The notes beneath the pieces are model-generated. The model had not been told where the DNA came from and made no database searches. It was given only the letters and a program-made list of their open reading frames with translations. Positions 32,435 through 43,328 of a stretch of 64,000 nt of DNA are shown here, piece after piece (position 1 is the first letter of the stretch; the number at the start of each line of letters is the position of its first letter). The position numbers and the translations under genes were made by a program. The DNA is from Exophiala sp. HKRS030 (Eukaryota > Ascomycota > Eurotiomycetes > Chaetothyriales > Herpotrichiellaceae). The stretch spans positions 124,001 through 188,000 of the forward strand of contig JAHWDD010000016.1 in assembly GCA_023897205.1 (NCBI GenBank). The letters are read 5' to 3'.

Positions 32435-33769
32435 TCATAAGTCATGACCCCCCACTGCTCCATAATCAATCCTTCTCCTGCTCATTCCCAAATGTCCGCT
32501 CTCGCCTAGTAACCTTTGACTCTCCGCCATATCGACGACTCGATCCTTTCCAGCCATACTCGGGATCCATCCGCGCATCCAGCCGTTGACTCTTTCCCAG
32601 TGGCTGTACCCGTAACGGTCTCTGACTTTGACCAGTCGTTCCTCTTCTTCTCCATACATCCAAAATTGGACACCCATCATGGCGTCCATGCTTAGACAAC
32701 CTGCTGCGCCTAGGAAGAAAGGAGCTGCTCTAGCCACCCACGCCCATCTTTGAGAGCCTTCAGCGTCCACCCATCCATGATGGCCATGAGCTCCATAGTC
32801 ACTCCATGCGTTTGGATTGGTGAGAAGAGAAGTCGAGTAGAAGAAGTTCCCACAGAACGCCGCAAAGAACAACAACGGTGAGAGACCTGCAGTGGATTGG
32901 AGTTTCCAGTTCTTGTACAGCTGAGGTAGCCTTGACCCCAAGTATAGTACTGTGGAGCACCATGACAGAATTGTACCGGCCACTTCGAGAGGCGTTTCAA
33001 TACGAAAGAGATGAAGCCCATGTTGTCGATGAATTTCTGGAAACGGTATCGGAGCAGCCGCTGCATTGGACGCAAGAGAAGACAAGGTTGCTGCATATAA
33101 GAATGTCCGAGGGGATGGTGTAGGCATCCAGCTACCAGCTGCCTTGTCGCTATACACCTCTGCTCGAGGAGTTCCGTTCTTCTCCCCGTAGTGTACCCTC
33201 GAGAAGTGTGGTCCTTCGATCTGAGTTGGCTGGGCGGACTTTTGAACATCTTCCTCAGATTCCTGCGCGGATTCTTCTTGGATGGTGAAGCTGGTGTTTA
33301 TGGGGGAGAGCCCATTGATGATATCGCTATCTGCATCATCGAATTCACTATTCGCATCAGAATGCAAGCTTTCCGCATACACCCACTTCGCAGCATAGGT
33401 GTACCAGAAATACTGCAAAACGAGGCAAACATCCACGAAAACGTAGTAGCTTGCGATAATGACCTGCCACGCAGCCTGCCTCGTGAAGAGAGCGCCCAGT
33501 AGATTCGTCAAATCCCCCAACAACCATTCCGCAAGGAAAAATATTGATAACCCGGCCGTTGACTTTATGTGATAATTCTTGAATATTTGTGGCATCTGTG
33601 CAAACAGCCATGATATGATTGATAACGTCCCCAGGAGACTGGACAGAGCAGCCAGAGGTGTTGGTATGCATATCCCAAAGTAGGAGGAGACGTCGAGGAG
33701 GAAGGGGGTAGTAGGGGTGCAGTGGTCTGGTAGGGTCCCCTTGAACAGGAATGCCACATGTGAAGCCAT
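32435..33769 (-). CDS. ypq1: PQ-loop repeat vacuolar amino-acid transporter (Ypq1-like)
   Basis: Intronless, 444 residues. Two PQ-loop repeats are visible: FAQMPQIFKNYHIKSTAGLS (PQ at 60-61) and, in the C-terminal half, SRLPQLYKNWKLQSTAGLSP. Each is followed by a hydrophobic helix bundle, giving about seven transmembrane segments separated by a hydrophilic acidic loop of about 100 residues. Family knowledge: Ypq1-3 and human PQLC2 are vacuolar or lysosomal exporters of cationic amino acids (Lys, Arg, His). The extended C-terminal tail is hydrophilic with Arg-rich RMSRRRIDYG-like residues. Membrane topology is inferred from hydrophobicity only. Confidence 0.9.
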   Translation of the reverse strand: MASHVAFLFKGTLPDHCTPTTPFLLDVSSYFGICIPTPLAALSSLLGTLSIISWLFAQMPQIFKNYHIKSTAGLSIFFLAEWLLGDLTNLLGALFTRQAAWQVIIASYYVFVDVCLVLQYFWYTYAAKWVYAESLHSDANSEFDDADSDIINGLSPINTSFTIQEESAQESEEDVQKSAQPTQIEGPHFSRVHYGEKNGTPRAEVYSDKAAGSWMPTPSPRTFLYAATLSSLASNAAAAPIPFPEIHRQHGLHLFRIETPLEVAGTILSWCSTVLYLGSRLPQLYKNWKLQSTAGLSPLLFFAAFCGNFFYSTSLLTNPNAWSDYGAHGHHGWVDAEGSQRWAWVARAAPFFLGAAGCLSMDAMMGVQFWMYGEEEERLVKVRDRYGYSHWERVNGWMRGWIPSMAGKDRVVDMAESQRLLGESGHLGMSRRRIDYGAVGGHDL

Positions 33770-35055
33770 CTCTTGACGTGTGAAGCCTATCCTTCTATGT
33801 GCAACAACTATGTCGTGCTCGAGGCTCTTATCATCTCTTAAGAACCCGGGTCGCTCAAACGCGTCTGATAGAGTCTGGCCTCGTAAAGATTCGTCTGCTC
33901 TCGTGGTCTCGATGGCAGGGGCGATGCCAGAACCTGAAACGAATACCGCTTACAAAGAGGGAGGCCGCGCACTTCGGTATACTGCCGGAGGTCTTTCGTC
34001 GTGTACAAGTCCAAATACCGAGTGCGCAGGCGAGATATGCGGTCCAGACACCTGGAAATGCAATAACAAAGGTGCTTGTCTGTAGGTCTAAACGAGTAAG
34101 AATATGAAGTACGAGAGACAGTACGAGAGAACGAAGACAACAGTCATGCTGAGAAGTGACGGACGAAGTGGGATGTCGGCCAGGCGTCGTGCACAGTGTG
34201 TCGACTAGTGAGTGGCACCTTGATAAGGCAGGGCAGTCATACCCCCCCAAATTCCGGGGCGAGAATGAGAAGCTCCGAGATCATCTTTCCGGCTCATTCG
34301 CCGATTGACCAAGGGACGAGCCGAGGGGTAGATGCATTTCGTGACCAGGTGACAGTGCAGTATGACACCAGAATTGGTCAGATGGAGCACTATTGTTTAT
34401 TGAGTGTGAAGAGCCATCTGCAGGATGGTTGAAGATGGTGGACGGCGATACGAGGCGCGGATTTGCACGCGACCGACAACACTGATAAGCAGCAGAAGGA
34501 GACCAATCAGTGCCTAGTAATTGCTCACTTAGCGTGGGCAGCAGACCATCGACCCTTGCAAGAATGACCTGCAGCTGGACGTCCTTCTCACACTGTCTGT
34601 CCGTCTGTCTGTATGTATATACAACAATGCGACGCAAATATTTTCCGTCTCTGCACAAGAGAGAAACCACAGTGCACGATCCTCCATGGACACCTCGAGC
34701 TGAAGAGACTCAGCTCCGCTGTGCCCCTCGATCCTATCTACGACGTCGCTTGAAATGACTGGCTCGAATCTCCAACGATCGTCGAATTATCGACCATGGT
34801 ATTACATGATAGATTCGATTAGGATTGTGGATCTAAATGTCAACAACAATCGCAAGTTATAAATGCCGAGGGTCACCAGCGGCAGATTGGATATGATATT
34901 TGTACAGAGAAGATGTGAATGAAACACTCGAATACACAGGCTTCCTCCAACACTACGCCATGTCTTCGGCAGTAACAAGGGTATATTCATTCCTGTAGGG
35001 TGGTCTGCTCTGATTAGCCCAAGAACCATTGTCGTTGGTCGAATTCGCCCGACAC
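33770..35055. other. Gene-free interval of 1.3 kb
   Basis: Upstream of the PQ-loop gene and downstream of the next minus-strand gene. Several short ORFs are present but none has a recognisable motif, and no splice-consistent gene could be assembled. Confidence 0.45.
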
Positions 35056-35828
35056 CTACTTGGCGATGTTTCTGGCGGCCACAATCCCAGCAGATCCGAC
35101 TGCATACATGCCGAGGAGTGCCCTCCAGTCACCCTTTTGTCCAACAGCCAAGGCTACCAGATCATAGACAAGGCATCCGCCAAAGATCCAGTCACTGGCA
35201 GCACTGGCGAGGCCGAACCCAAGACCAGTAAGTACTTTGATGGGCAAGGTGGCAGGTTGATCCTTGAAGAATGCTGCAGAGCCATTGTGCAAGAAATCGA
35301 GGACACCAATGCCAGTAAAGGTCTTGGAGACAATATGTGTCAGTATCGAAGAAGTTGACGCCGTGTTCATCGGTTGGAGCTTAGTCAACATGTACCACAG
35401 TTGAGCAAAGGTGTTGATCGTGACAAAACCATGCGAAATATCGAGACGTCCCGAGTTCCACGCCACCATCCATGCTTGTCCTTGTTATTTTTCAGCATCT
35501 CAATGGGAACCGAGCTTCTCTTACCTGCAATGCATAAATTTCCAAGAGAATAGTAGGGCACAAAGTCTACAATCTGGTCGAGCTCTGCCCTCTCTGTAGG
35601 TTTAGAAGGGTCGAGTTTCCAGAGCCGATACAACCAGCCCAGTTGAAACAGCTGCTGCGGGAAGAAGAAGCCTGCGATGAAGAATGGCTGAGGACTGAAG
35701 AATGAGATGTTCTGGTCATGAATGTCTTTCATATTGGGCGAGGAAAGCATCCCATAGTTTTGACATGCAAAGTCGATCAAAAATGACACGGGTGCTATCC
35801 ATTTTGCTGTACTGTAAGAGATGCCCAT
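35056..35828 (-). CDS. Uncharacterised fungal multispanning membrane protein, two exons
   Basis: Exons 35525-35828 and 35056-35474 across a 50-base intron (GTAAGA...AAG) give 240 residues. The junction reads NLCIAAWMVAWNSGRLDISHGFVTINTFAQLW, continuous hydrophobic sequence in keeping with a membrane protein. About four to six hydrophobic segments are visible, with aromatic FFSPQPFFIAGFFFPQQLFQLGWLYRLWKL near the N-terminus. I do not recognise a family with a known function; it looks like a conserved ascomycete protein. No signal peptide separate from the first membrane helix. It is divergent from the catalase gene over about 900 bases. Confidence 0.75.
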
Positions 35829-36729
35829 TGTGAGTGTCTATGTTGCCCGGTCCTCCGTACGATTACTCTGGCAAAGAAGAAAATGACTGTCCAGCAGTTG
35901 TGTCTTTAATTCGAACAGGTAAATCCTGAACTCCCTGTGACCAAGAGTCATGTCGTCACTATCTGTGCTGAGTCGATCCCCTCAGCCTCGTCGGGAAGAT
36001 TAACTAGAGTCTACCACCATCGAACTCGGAGACATGTCCTTCTGTGCCTCCTCTGAGGAGAGTTTCATATGAGCCTCGCGATGGGAGTCTGGGGATCAAA
36101 GGGATCGTCTGAAACGTTATGAGCACCTCACATCTCTCGTGCTAAACCCAACATGCTTCCTCCGTATCTACTTCGTATCACTGCCTGGCTTTGGGTACCA
36201 TGATGTACTCCGTATTGTCCGTTCCACTCGCTCTCACTTCCCCCCTTTTCGGCACAGCTTCGCGTCTGCCATCACTGATCACATCATCCCCTCGGTACTT
36301 GTTCTGCTCCATAATTTCCCAGAGACTCTGATGTAAAGAGGGCAACATGGAAAAGATTCCTCAACCATTGAACTGACGTAGAACCAATCATGGCCGCATC
36401 ATGATGCAACGAGCCCTTCGCGTGGTTGTGTTCCGGGCCTCTCGGAGCATCCATCCGAACCAGAAGCGGGGCTCACTTCATCAACTTCTCAAACTGCCCT
36501 CATATCAGTTTCTGTTTCTGGTCATGTGAAAAGAAAAACATGACGAAATTTGCGTCACGGGAAATTGAAATATGAGAAATGAAAACGAATGCTTGCAATT
36601 GCTGAGACTGTCATTGGCAGCAGCAACAGGTAAGTGCGAGACATGCGTCTGGCTACTCCGCCGTCCATCTGTTTATCTACTTGACGAACGCTTTCTGTGC
36701 CCCTGCTTCGTATCCATACTTTCTCTGCA
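35829..36729. promoter_or_regulatory. Divergent promoter region of the membrane protein and catalase genes
   Basis: About 900 bases between outward-facing starts. One TACTCCGTA motif is at 36206-36214. Pyrimidine-rich stretches precede the catalase ATG. No stress-response element could be assigned with confidence. Confidence 0.4.
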
Positions 36730-39025
36730 ATGGCTTCGTCTGTGACAGATCGTGTAAAGAACCTTGGAGAATCAATTTCAGACTCGGCGAAGAACATGTT
36801 CGAAAACGAAAAGATTGCCGATCTCAAGAAGGATGTCAAGGATTCTCATAGCAAGCAGCATACCACCACCGATTATGGTATCAAGGTAGCAGACTTGGAC
36901 CATTGGTTGAAGGTCGTCGACGAGGAGAACGACAAAGTCGGTCCATCTCTACTTGAAGACCAAATTGCCAGAGAGAGGGTTAGTTGTGGCCCTTCACCCA
37001 GTGAAGGACTAGAGGCTAATTGCTTTTCAGATTCACCGTTTCGACCATGAGCGAATTCCTGAGCGTGTGGTTCATGCGCGTGGCGCTGGTGCACACGGCC
37101 AATTCAAGCTATACGAAAGTCTTGAAGATGTGACCACTGCCGGAATATTGACAGACACTTCCCGTACTACTCCTACCTTCGTACGTTTTTCCACTGTCCA
37201 AGGTAGCAGAGGCAGCGCGGACACCGTTCGAGATGTGCGAGGTTTCGCCACCAAATTTTACACCAAAGAGGGCAACTGGGACATCGTTGGAAACGATATT
37301 CCGGTTTTCTTCATCCAAGAATCAATCAAATTCCCCGATCTTGTCCATGCGGTCAAGCCAGAGCCAGACAATGAAGTGCCTCAAGGTCAGAGTGCCCATA
37401 ACAGTTTCTGGGACTTTGCCTATCTCCACAAAGAAGCTACTCACATGTTCTTCTGGGCCATGTCTGATCGAGGTATCCCACGCTCATACCGAATGATGCA
37501 GGGATTCGGTGTCAACACTTTCTCCCTCATCAATGCCAAGGGTGAGAGAACTTTCTGCAAGTTCATCTGGACTCCAGAACTCGGAGTTCATTCCTTCGTT
37601 TGGGATGAAGCTCTCAAGTTAGCCGGTCAGGATCCCGACTTCCATCGTAAAGATCTATACGAGGCCATCGACAATGGAGCCTACCCGAAGTGGAAGTTTG
37701 GTGTGCAGCTGATCTCAGAGAAAGACGAACATAACTTCGACTTTGACATTCTCGACTCGACAAAGGTCTGGCCTGAGGAGCAGGTCCCCATTCGTTACGT
37801 CGGTGAGTTGGAGCTCAACCGCAACGTCGACGAATACTTCCCCGAAACCGAGCAAGTTGCTTTCTGTACAAGCCACATCGTCCCGGGTATTGATTTTACC
37901 AACGATCCTCTGTTGCAAGGCAGAAACTTCTCATATTTTGATACCCAATTGTCGCGTCTCGGCATCAACTGGCAGGAGCTGCCTATCAACAGGCCTGTCT
38001 GCCCAGTACTCAACTTTAACCGCGACGGGCAGGGACGTCACACCATCACCAAGGGAAAAGCTAACTACTGGCCCAACCGATTTGATGCAAATCCCCCCAC
38101 TGGTCATGACGGCGGTGGCTTCATGTCGTACCCGACCAAAGAGACCGGTATGGATCAGCGCAAACTGGCGCCCAAGTGGAAGAACTACTTGTCACAGGCA
38201 CAGCTCTTTTACAACTCCATGTCTGAAATTGAAAAGAAGCACATCGCGAGTGCCCTCTCCTTCGAACTCGATCATTGTGATGATCCAATTGTTTATGAGC
38301 GGTTGGTCTCTCGTCTCACCGAGATCGACCTTTCTCTTGCGGCGGCAGTTGCTGAGAAGGTCGGCGCACCTACCCCTAGCAAACAGGCGGTGGAGAACCC
38401 AGGTTTCAAGTCCAAGGGTCTAAGCCAGTTTGACTACTTGCCCGAAAAGCCAACGATCAAGTCTCGCCGCATCGCCATTCTGATCGCGGATGGGTATGAT
38501 GCCGCAGCATACGGTGCGATGAAGGCCGCGGTCCTGTCTCAGTCGGCTCTGCCATTCACCATCTCCAACAAACGTCAAGACGTCACGGCAGCCGATGGTT
38601 CAACCACCGCCAAACCTGACCATTTCCTCAACGGCCAGCGTTCGACCATGTTCGATGCCATTTTCGTGCCTGGTGGCGAGCAGTCCATCAAGACACTCAT
38701 GAGTAACGGCCTCGCTCGATACTACGTCCGCGAGGCTTTCGCTCATCTCAAGCCTATCGGCGCCACCGGCGAAGGCGTCAAGCTTGTCCAAGCTGCCCTC
38801 AACGAGGTCGATGGCGTTCAGCTGGCAAGCCAAGGGACCTCGGGCGTGATGGACTGGTACGGTGTCGTCACTGCCCAGAAGCCAGACGACGAATCCAGCG
38901 TCAAGAGTGGTATCGAGATGGTGAAGGAAGCAAAGGACTTTACTGGAAAGTTCTTTTACAATATTTCCATGCACAGAAATTGGCAGAGAGAACTCGACGG
39001 TCTTGCTGATATGGTGTCTGCTTAA
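36730..39025 (+). CDS. catA: Large-subunit heme catalase, clade 2, no signal peptide
   Basis: Exons 36730-36978 and 37031-39025 (52-base intron, donor GTTAGT, acceptor TCAG) give 747 residues, the usual size of large-subunit catalases. Catalytic His is H98 in ERVVHARGAGAHG and Asn is N171 in VGNDIPVFFIQ. The heme ligand region RNFSYFDTQLSRLG has R381 and Y385. The C-terminal 170 residues form the flavodoxin-like domain (RIAILIADGYDAAAYG, IFVPGGEQSI) found in clade-2 enzymes. There is no secretory signal and no C-terminal peroxisomal tripeptide, resembling the spore-type CatA of Aspergillus rather than the secreted Cat1/CatB. Function: decomposes hydrogen peroxide. The residue after the conserved GAHG is Gln where Tyr is common. 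Confidence 0.95.
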
Positions 39026-39667
39026 GGATTGAGATTGAGAAACGAAGCAAATCAGACTTAGTTCAACTCCTGATTGAAAGTAATTGATCAGAGCAAACGG
39101 TCAACAATAGTATTGAATCCATTTACAACTCGTACGCTAGTTTGTGGAAAATTTGAGCCCTACTGTTCCCAGAGTTTCCAGTAAACTAGTGTTAGTATTA
39201 GTCGTTGGTATATCAACCACCGTTGCCAACAGTCATGATCATAATGGTTCGGGTTATGGACATCAATAGGGAGTTTCCTCATGTTGTATCTGTGTGGTTT
39301 ATTTATATTCAACGTATAAAAAGTCCAGGTGTTAGGAAGCCGGCAGAGTTGAACTGCTTATAATACATGCCCTCGTTTTTCCTTTTGTCGTTTTGGAAAA
39401 ATGGTAGATCCAATTTCTCAAAAGGAAACACCTGACCCATCTTTTTATACCGACCCTCGCTGTTTGACATTATTGTCGTATGTCATTTTTGACCCGTTGA
39501 GAACGCTCATGAACCTCCAAACGAAAAGAGCAAACTATAAAGGAAAATGTAGCACCATAGCAATAAAAGGGCAAGACACATTGACGACTCGTCAGATCCG
39601 TCCAGTGTTCAATGTTCACTGTCCAAGACGTCAAAGGACTGCACGATTCACTCATGATTCGGAAATC
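39026..39667. other. Intergenic gap between convergent genes
   Basis: About 640 AT-rich bases downstream of catalase and of the PhzF-like gene. Expected to hold the two 3' UTRs. No gene seen. Confidence 0.5.
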
Positions 39668-40769
39668 TCAAGGCTCAGGAACCTCGAGTGTCCCTTGCAT
39701 GTTCAAAACTGCACTTCCACCTAGCAAGACTTCACCGATGCCGACGCCGGTGCTGTCGGCCTCGGAACGAGTAGATGTGGTGGTGGATACCTCGACTGAT
39801 ATCTCACTCCTCTGGCCCATTTCCACCCCCTGGGTGAAGCGATACTTGTACCGACCCGGCGTGCCGGTTTGGAGAGAGAGGTAGCTCGAGAGGGCGCTGG
39901 CCGCGCTGCCAGTGGCAGGGTCCTCTCGAGACCCGAACATTCGGGTTCGAAGGTGACGCGTCTTGGAGTCAGAACCAGAACCGGAAGAAGGACCGAGGTC
40001 GACGTAGAACTTGGAACGTGGAAAGGTGTCAGGTTAGTAATGTCGTTTTCCCCCAATGTTTGACCCCGTACGTCGAGGGAAACGGGGGGGTGTTGGAATC
40101 GATGTTTGGAGAGACGTGAGATCTGATGATTTACGTGACGAGAAAGGACAAACTCACATAAGTACACACGATGCCGGTCCTCCAGTCCTCATCCAGGGAG
40201 TTTTGAGACGTGTACGTGTTCTCCGTCCCTACGAGATTGCGACTCTGGTTCTCCAGGGCGTCCAGGTCCGGGAGCTGGGCGAGAATGAAAGTCATACCCT
40301 TGACGATGCTCACGACGGGGTACGCGGCGTAAGACTGCCCGGCGAACGGGGAAGAGTGGACGTGGACGTTGTGCGCCACGGCGATCCGCGTACCCGAGAC
40401 GCTCTCGTCGAGAGTGATTCCGAACCGACCTGCCTTGGCCTGAAGCGCTTTGACGTTGCCTTTGAGGGGGTCATCGTCGCGCAAAATGCGGAGCACGTAG
40501 TTGGCGGTGCCGACCGTAGGGTGGCCGGCGAAAGGGACCTCGGCGTGGGAGGTGAAGATGTCGATGCGGGCGGATGAGTCCGATTTGTCCGAGTCGGTTT
40601 GTTCGTGCAAAAAGACCGATTCGGACAGGTTGAATTCTCGAGCGATGCGCTGTTTCTGGGACTGAGTGAGTGTGGTGGACGACGGGACTTTGATGATGGC
40701 CAGAGGGTTACCCGTGTACCGAGTGGTGGTGAAGACGTCGAGAGTGACAAAGGAGAGTGTCGTCGGCAT
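39668..40769 (-). CDS. PhzF-family isomerase-like protein, two exons
   Basis: Exons 40158-40769 and 39668-40009 with a 148-base intron (GTGAGT...AAG) encode 317 residues. The N-terminus LSFVTLDVFTTTRYTGNPLAII with IAREFNLSESVFL is the phenazine biosynthesis-like (PhzF) signature. IDIFTSHAEVPFAGHPTVGTA carries the conserved Gly-His-Pro motif, and the second exon contains MFGSREDPATGSAASALSSYL, the matching DPxTGSA motif of the second half. Family knowledge: the fold is related to diaminopimelate epimerase, and PhzF isomerises dihydrohydroxyanthranilate, but most fungal members lack other phenazine genes and have unknown substrates. None of those genes is nearby, so phenazine production is not supported. 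Confidence 0.9.
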
Positions 40770-41368
40770 GGTTGATTTTTTGGTCACTCCAAGGTACCTA
40801 TATAAGTAAGAAGGCAGATGTGTTTTGAATATATCAATGGGCAAAAGAAAATGAATGGGCGAGATCTGGTGGTAGTTGGATATAAACCCCGTCGCTTTGC
40901 TTGTGAGTCATGGCATGACCGGCCGAATGCTAGGTAAGCCAATTACGGAGCCATGAGAGTAGTACAGTCGCATCCTTAATATCGCATAAAAGAGAAGTAT
41001 TTCTTGAGCATTGTTGTCTCTACTACAAAAGTTTTGGACATGCATTTGTTCATCGAGGTTTGAATGGTGGTTGTATTTGAAGTAGACAAGTCCAGTAATC
41101 AAGCAATCCGCAACGTCAAACCACCACGCAACTCGACCGACTCATGACTTGGAGAACAACGAGAGTACACAGCGTCAACACTCGAGAAGAATACCGGATC
41201 AAAATGCAATAGACAGTTTCTGGAGCAAGGCTCTAATCGTTGGAGCTGTTTTAATATTACCAAATGTTCAATATATCTGACCTGCCCTTGGACATTTCAC
41301 AAAGGAACGTATCAATGAGATAATGCCCTGATACTTCTCTGATCACAGTGACACAAGTCTGCCACAAT
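40770..41368. other. Intergenic gap upstream of the PhzF-like gene
   Basis: About 600 bases between two minus-strand genes. A TATATAA-like element lies about 30 bases upstream of the PhzF-like ATG, closer than a usual TATA box. No gene seen. Confidence 0.4.
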
Positions 41369-42529
41369 TCACACATTTCCAAGTGGAATGGCCTTGGGAT
41401 AGTCCACCCAGTCAAAAGTCCCTTGAAAGTGTGTCCAACGAATTTCACTGGGATGAGAAGCGCCACGTTGAGGTGCGTCAGCTCCATCGATGAGAGTACC
41501 ACTCAAGAATGTGTGTGGGAAGCCTGGATCAAAATCGTAAGCCTTCTCGATCTGATCAATTTCATCTGCCGTGAGAGTCGTGGACAGGCTGCTGATGTTG
41601 TCTTTGATATGTTCCAGCTTCCTGCCCCCGACGATGGGATACACATATGGTGCCTTTTGCAGAATGTACGCCAGAGCCACATTGCCAAGTGTGACCTTCT
41701 TCGAGTTGGCAATCTTTTCGAGAACTCCAGCAACAGCCTTGTCCCGCGAAGAAATAGTGGCTTGGTTGCGTCCCGGGTTGTTCTTTTCACGCTCCTTGTA
41801 TGTAGCCTCGGTCTGAAATCTTCCAGAGTTGAGAACACCATAGGGGCACATACCCATTCCTTCCTCGCGGCACATCGGGATGATGTCGCGCTCGAAATCC
41901 CGCATTGCTGCGTTCCAAGCACCTTGATAGACGACAAATTGACGCAAGCCATGGTCTCGGGCGTATTGATTGGCTTTGGTGACGAGCCAGGCTGGACTGT
42001 CGGAGATTCCGAGATAGAGTACTTTGCCGGACGCCACAAGGTCATTGAGACCTTGCATGACCTCGGGGATGGATGCCGTGAAATTCCACCAATGAACGTA
42101 GAGGATGTCGATGTAACTGGTCTGCAGGCTTTTGAGAGAGTCTTCTACTGTGAGCCGGAGGGATTTCATCCCATTGCCGCCATAGTTGGGACGGACTTTG
42201 ATGCTCTGGTCTGCAGGTCGATGGACGCCAGTATATTTGGTGGCGAGGACTATTTGGTCACGGTTGCCGCGAGCCGCCATCCATTCACCCAACCACTCCT
42301 CTGTTTGTCCGGCGTGATACGAGTTCGCAGTATCGATAAAATTGCCGCCCTCGCCAAAATAATGGTCGAGAATTTCAAAGGTGGTCTCCTTGGAACACTC
42401 ACCCATCATTGCCTTGTAGTTCGTTCCGAAGTTCATACTGCCAAGGCAGATTGGGGATACGAATACTGCGGCAGAGGGTGACAACAGACGGTAGCGTGAA
42501 AGGAGCGGTTTGGTTTCTGTGGTAGCCAT
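41369..42529 (-). CDS. Aldo/keto reductase (aryl-alcohol dehydrogenase / NorB-like)
   Basis: Intronless, 386 residues. The AKR catalytic tetrad is visible: D66 and Y71 in NFIDTANSYHAG, K98 in LATKYTG and H146 in ILYVHWWN. The LGSMNFGT start and the PIVGGRKLEHIKDNISSL cofactor segment near the C-terminus fit the family. Length and the long C-terminal extension match the fungal aryl-alcohol dehydrogenase/norsolorinic-acid-reductase group. Function: NADPH-dependent reduction of aldehydes or ketones, probably detoxification or a branch of secondary metabolism. No polyketide synthase is nearby. It is divergent from a Zn2Cys6 regulator across about 800 bases, suggesting that the regulator controls it. 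Confidence 0.93.
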   Translation of the reverse strand: MATTETKPLLSRYRLLSPSAAVFVSPICLGSMNFGTNYKAMMGECSKETTFEILDHYFGEGGNFIDTANSYHAGQTEEWLGEWMAARGNRDQIVLATKYTGVHRPADQSIKVRPNYGGNGMKSLRLTVEDSLKSLQTSYIDILYVHWWNFTASIPEVMQGLNDLVASGKVLYLGISDSPAWLVTKANQYARDHGLRQFVVYQGAWNAAMRDFERDIIPMCREEGMGMCPYGVLNSGRFQTEATYKEREKNNPGRNQATISSRDKAVAGVLEKIANSKKVTLGNVALAYILQKAPYVYPIVGGRKLEHIKDNISSLSTTLTADEIDQIEKAYDFDPGFPHTFLSGTLIDGADAPQRGASHPSEIRWTHFQGTFDWVDYPKAIPLGNV

Positions 42530-43328
42530 GGTGACTTGCTTGGACGTTTAACACAGCGTGTAAAGGCGATATGAGGTCGAAACTTCAAGAAAGATCTTGG
42601 GTTGGTTGTATCGTTTTGCTGGTCTCTGAAAGGACTTCCATTTTATAGGACTTGCAACTCACGGATATAGCATCAATCTCCATGATGACGGCCCCTTGGA
42701 TTGCGGCCACTCCATGCTTTGAAGATGAAGTCCAGCCTGACTCTGGCTTCACGGACGAGAGTGGAGCTCTTCGGCCGAGGTGGCGTTTTTAGCACGGCCG
42801 ACATTGGGGGTCGATACCCGCTCGTTACCATAAGGGACTTAGCCTTGTATCCAATCGTTGAAGGCCTTCGGAAAAAGGCCACCCTTCTCAGTTATTAGAT
42901 GTCTTGCGAAGGAGGCGATAACTCGATGCGGAGGCCTTAATTCTGCGAAAACATCTTTGGCTGCCTCAAGTTTGTGCATCAGCCGATGGGTCAACGTTGA
43001 TCATACCGAAGTCGCGCATTGACCCAGACTGAAAGAAGTCCGATTGACCAACAGTGGATGGTTGCGATGTACGGCTAGTTGGTCTGTTCGTCATAGTCCT
43101 GGTCAACGGAAAAGCCAGGCCTGCCTTGCCTTGGTCGTTCTTGCTCCATATTTCTATACCCTTCGAAGATACGATTCATGTAGCGCTCAGCTCCTTCTAA
43201 GTCAGTCGCTGAGCCCGGACAAAGACATAATTTACAAGGCTATTATCTTCACTCACGTCATTGATCTTACTTTAGGCTTGGAATTGAAGCCGACTACCGC
43301 CGACTTTCTCAGCCTCCACCTTTTGAAG
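42530..43328. promoter_or_regulatory. Divergent promoter of the aldo/keto reductase and Zn2Cys6 genes
   Basis: About 800 bases between outward-facing starts. Zn2Cys6 regulators usually bind CGG half-sites; I could not pick a convincing CGG pair with fixed spacing, so no operator is claimed. Confidence 0.4.

Noticed and set aside
39668..40769. Phenazine biosynthesis cluster
   Set aside because: Only a PhzF-like protein is present; no other phenazine gene lies near it.
41348..42481. 377-residue plus-strand ORF antisense to the aldo/keto reductase
   Set aside because: The reductase frame has the full catalytic tetrad; the antisense frame has no motif.
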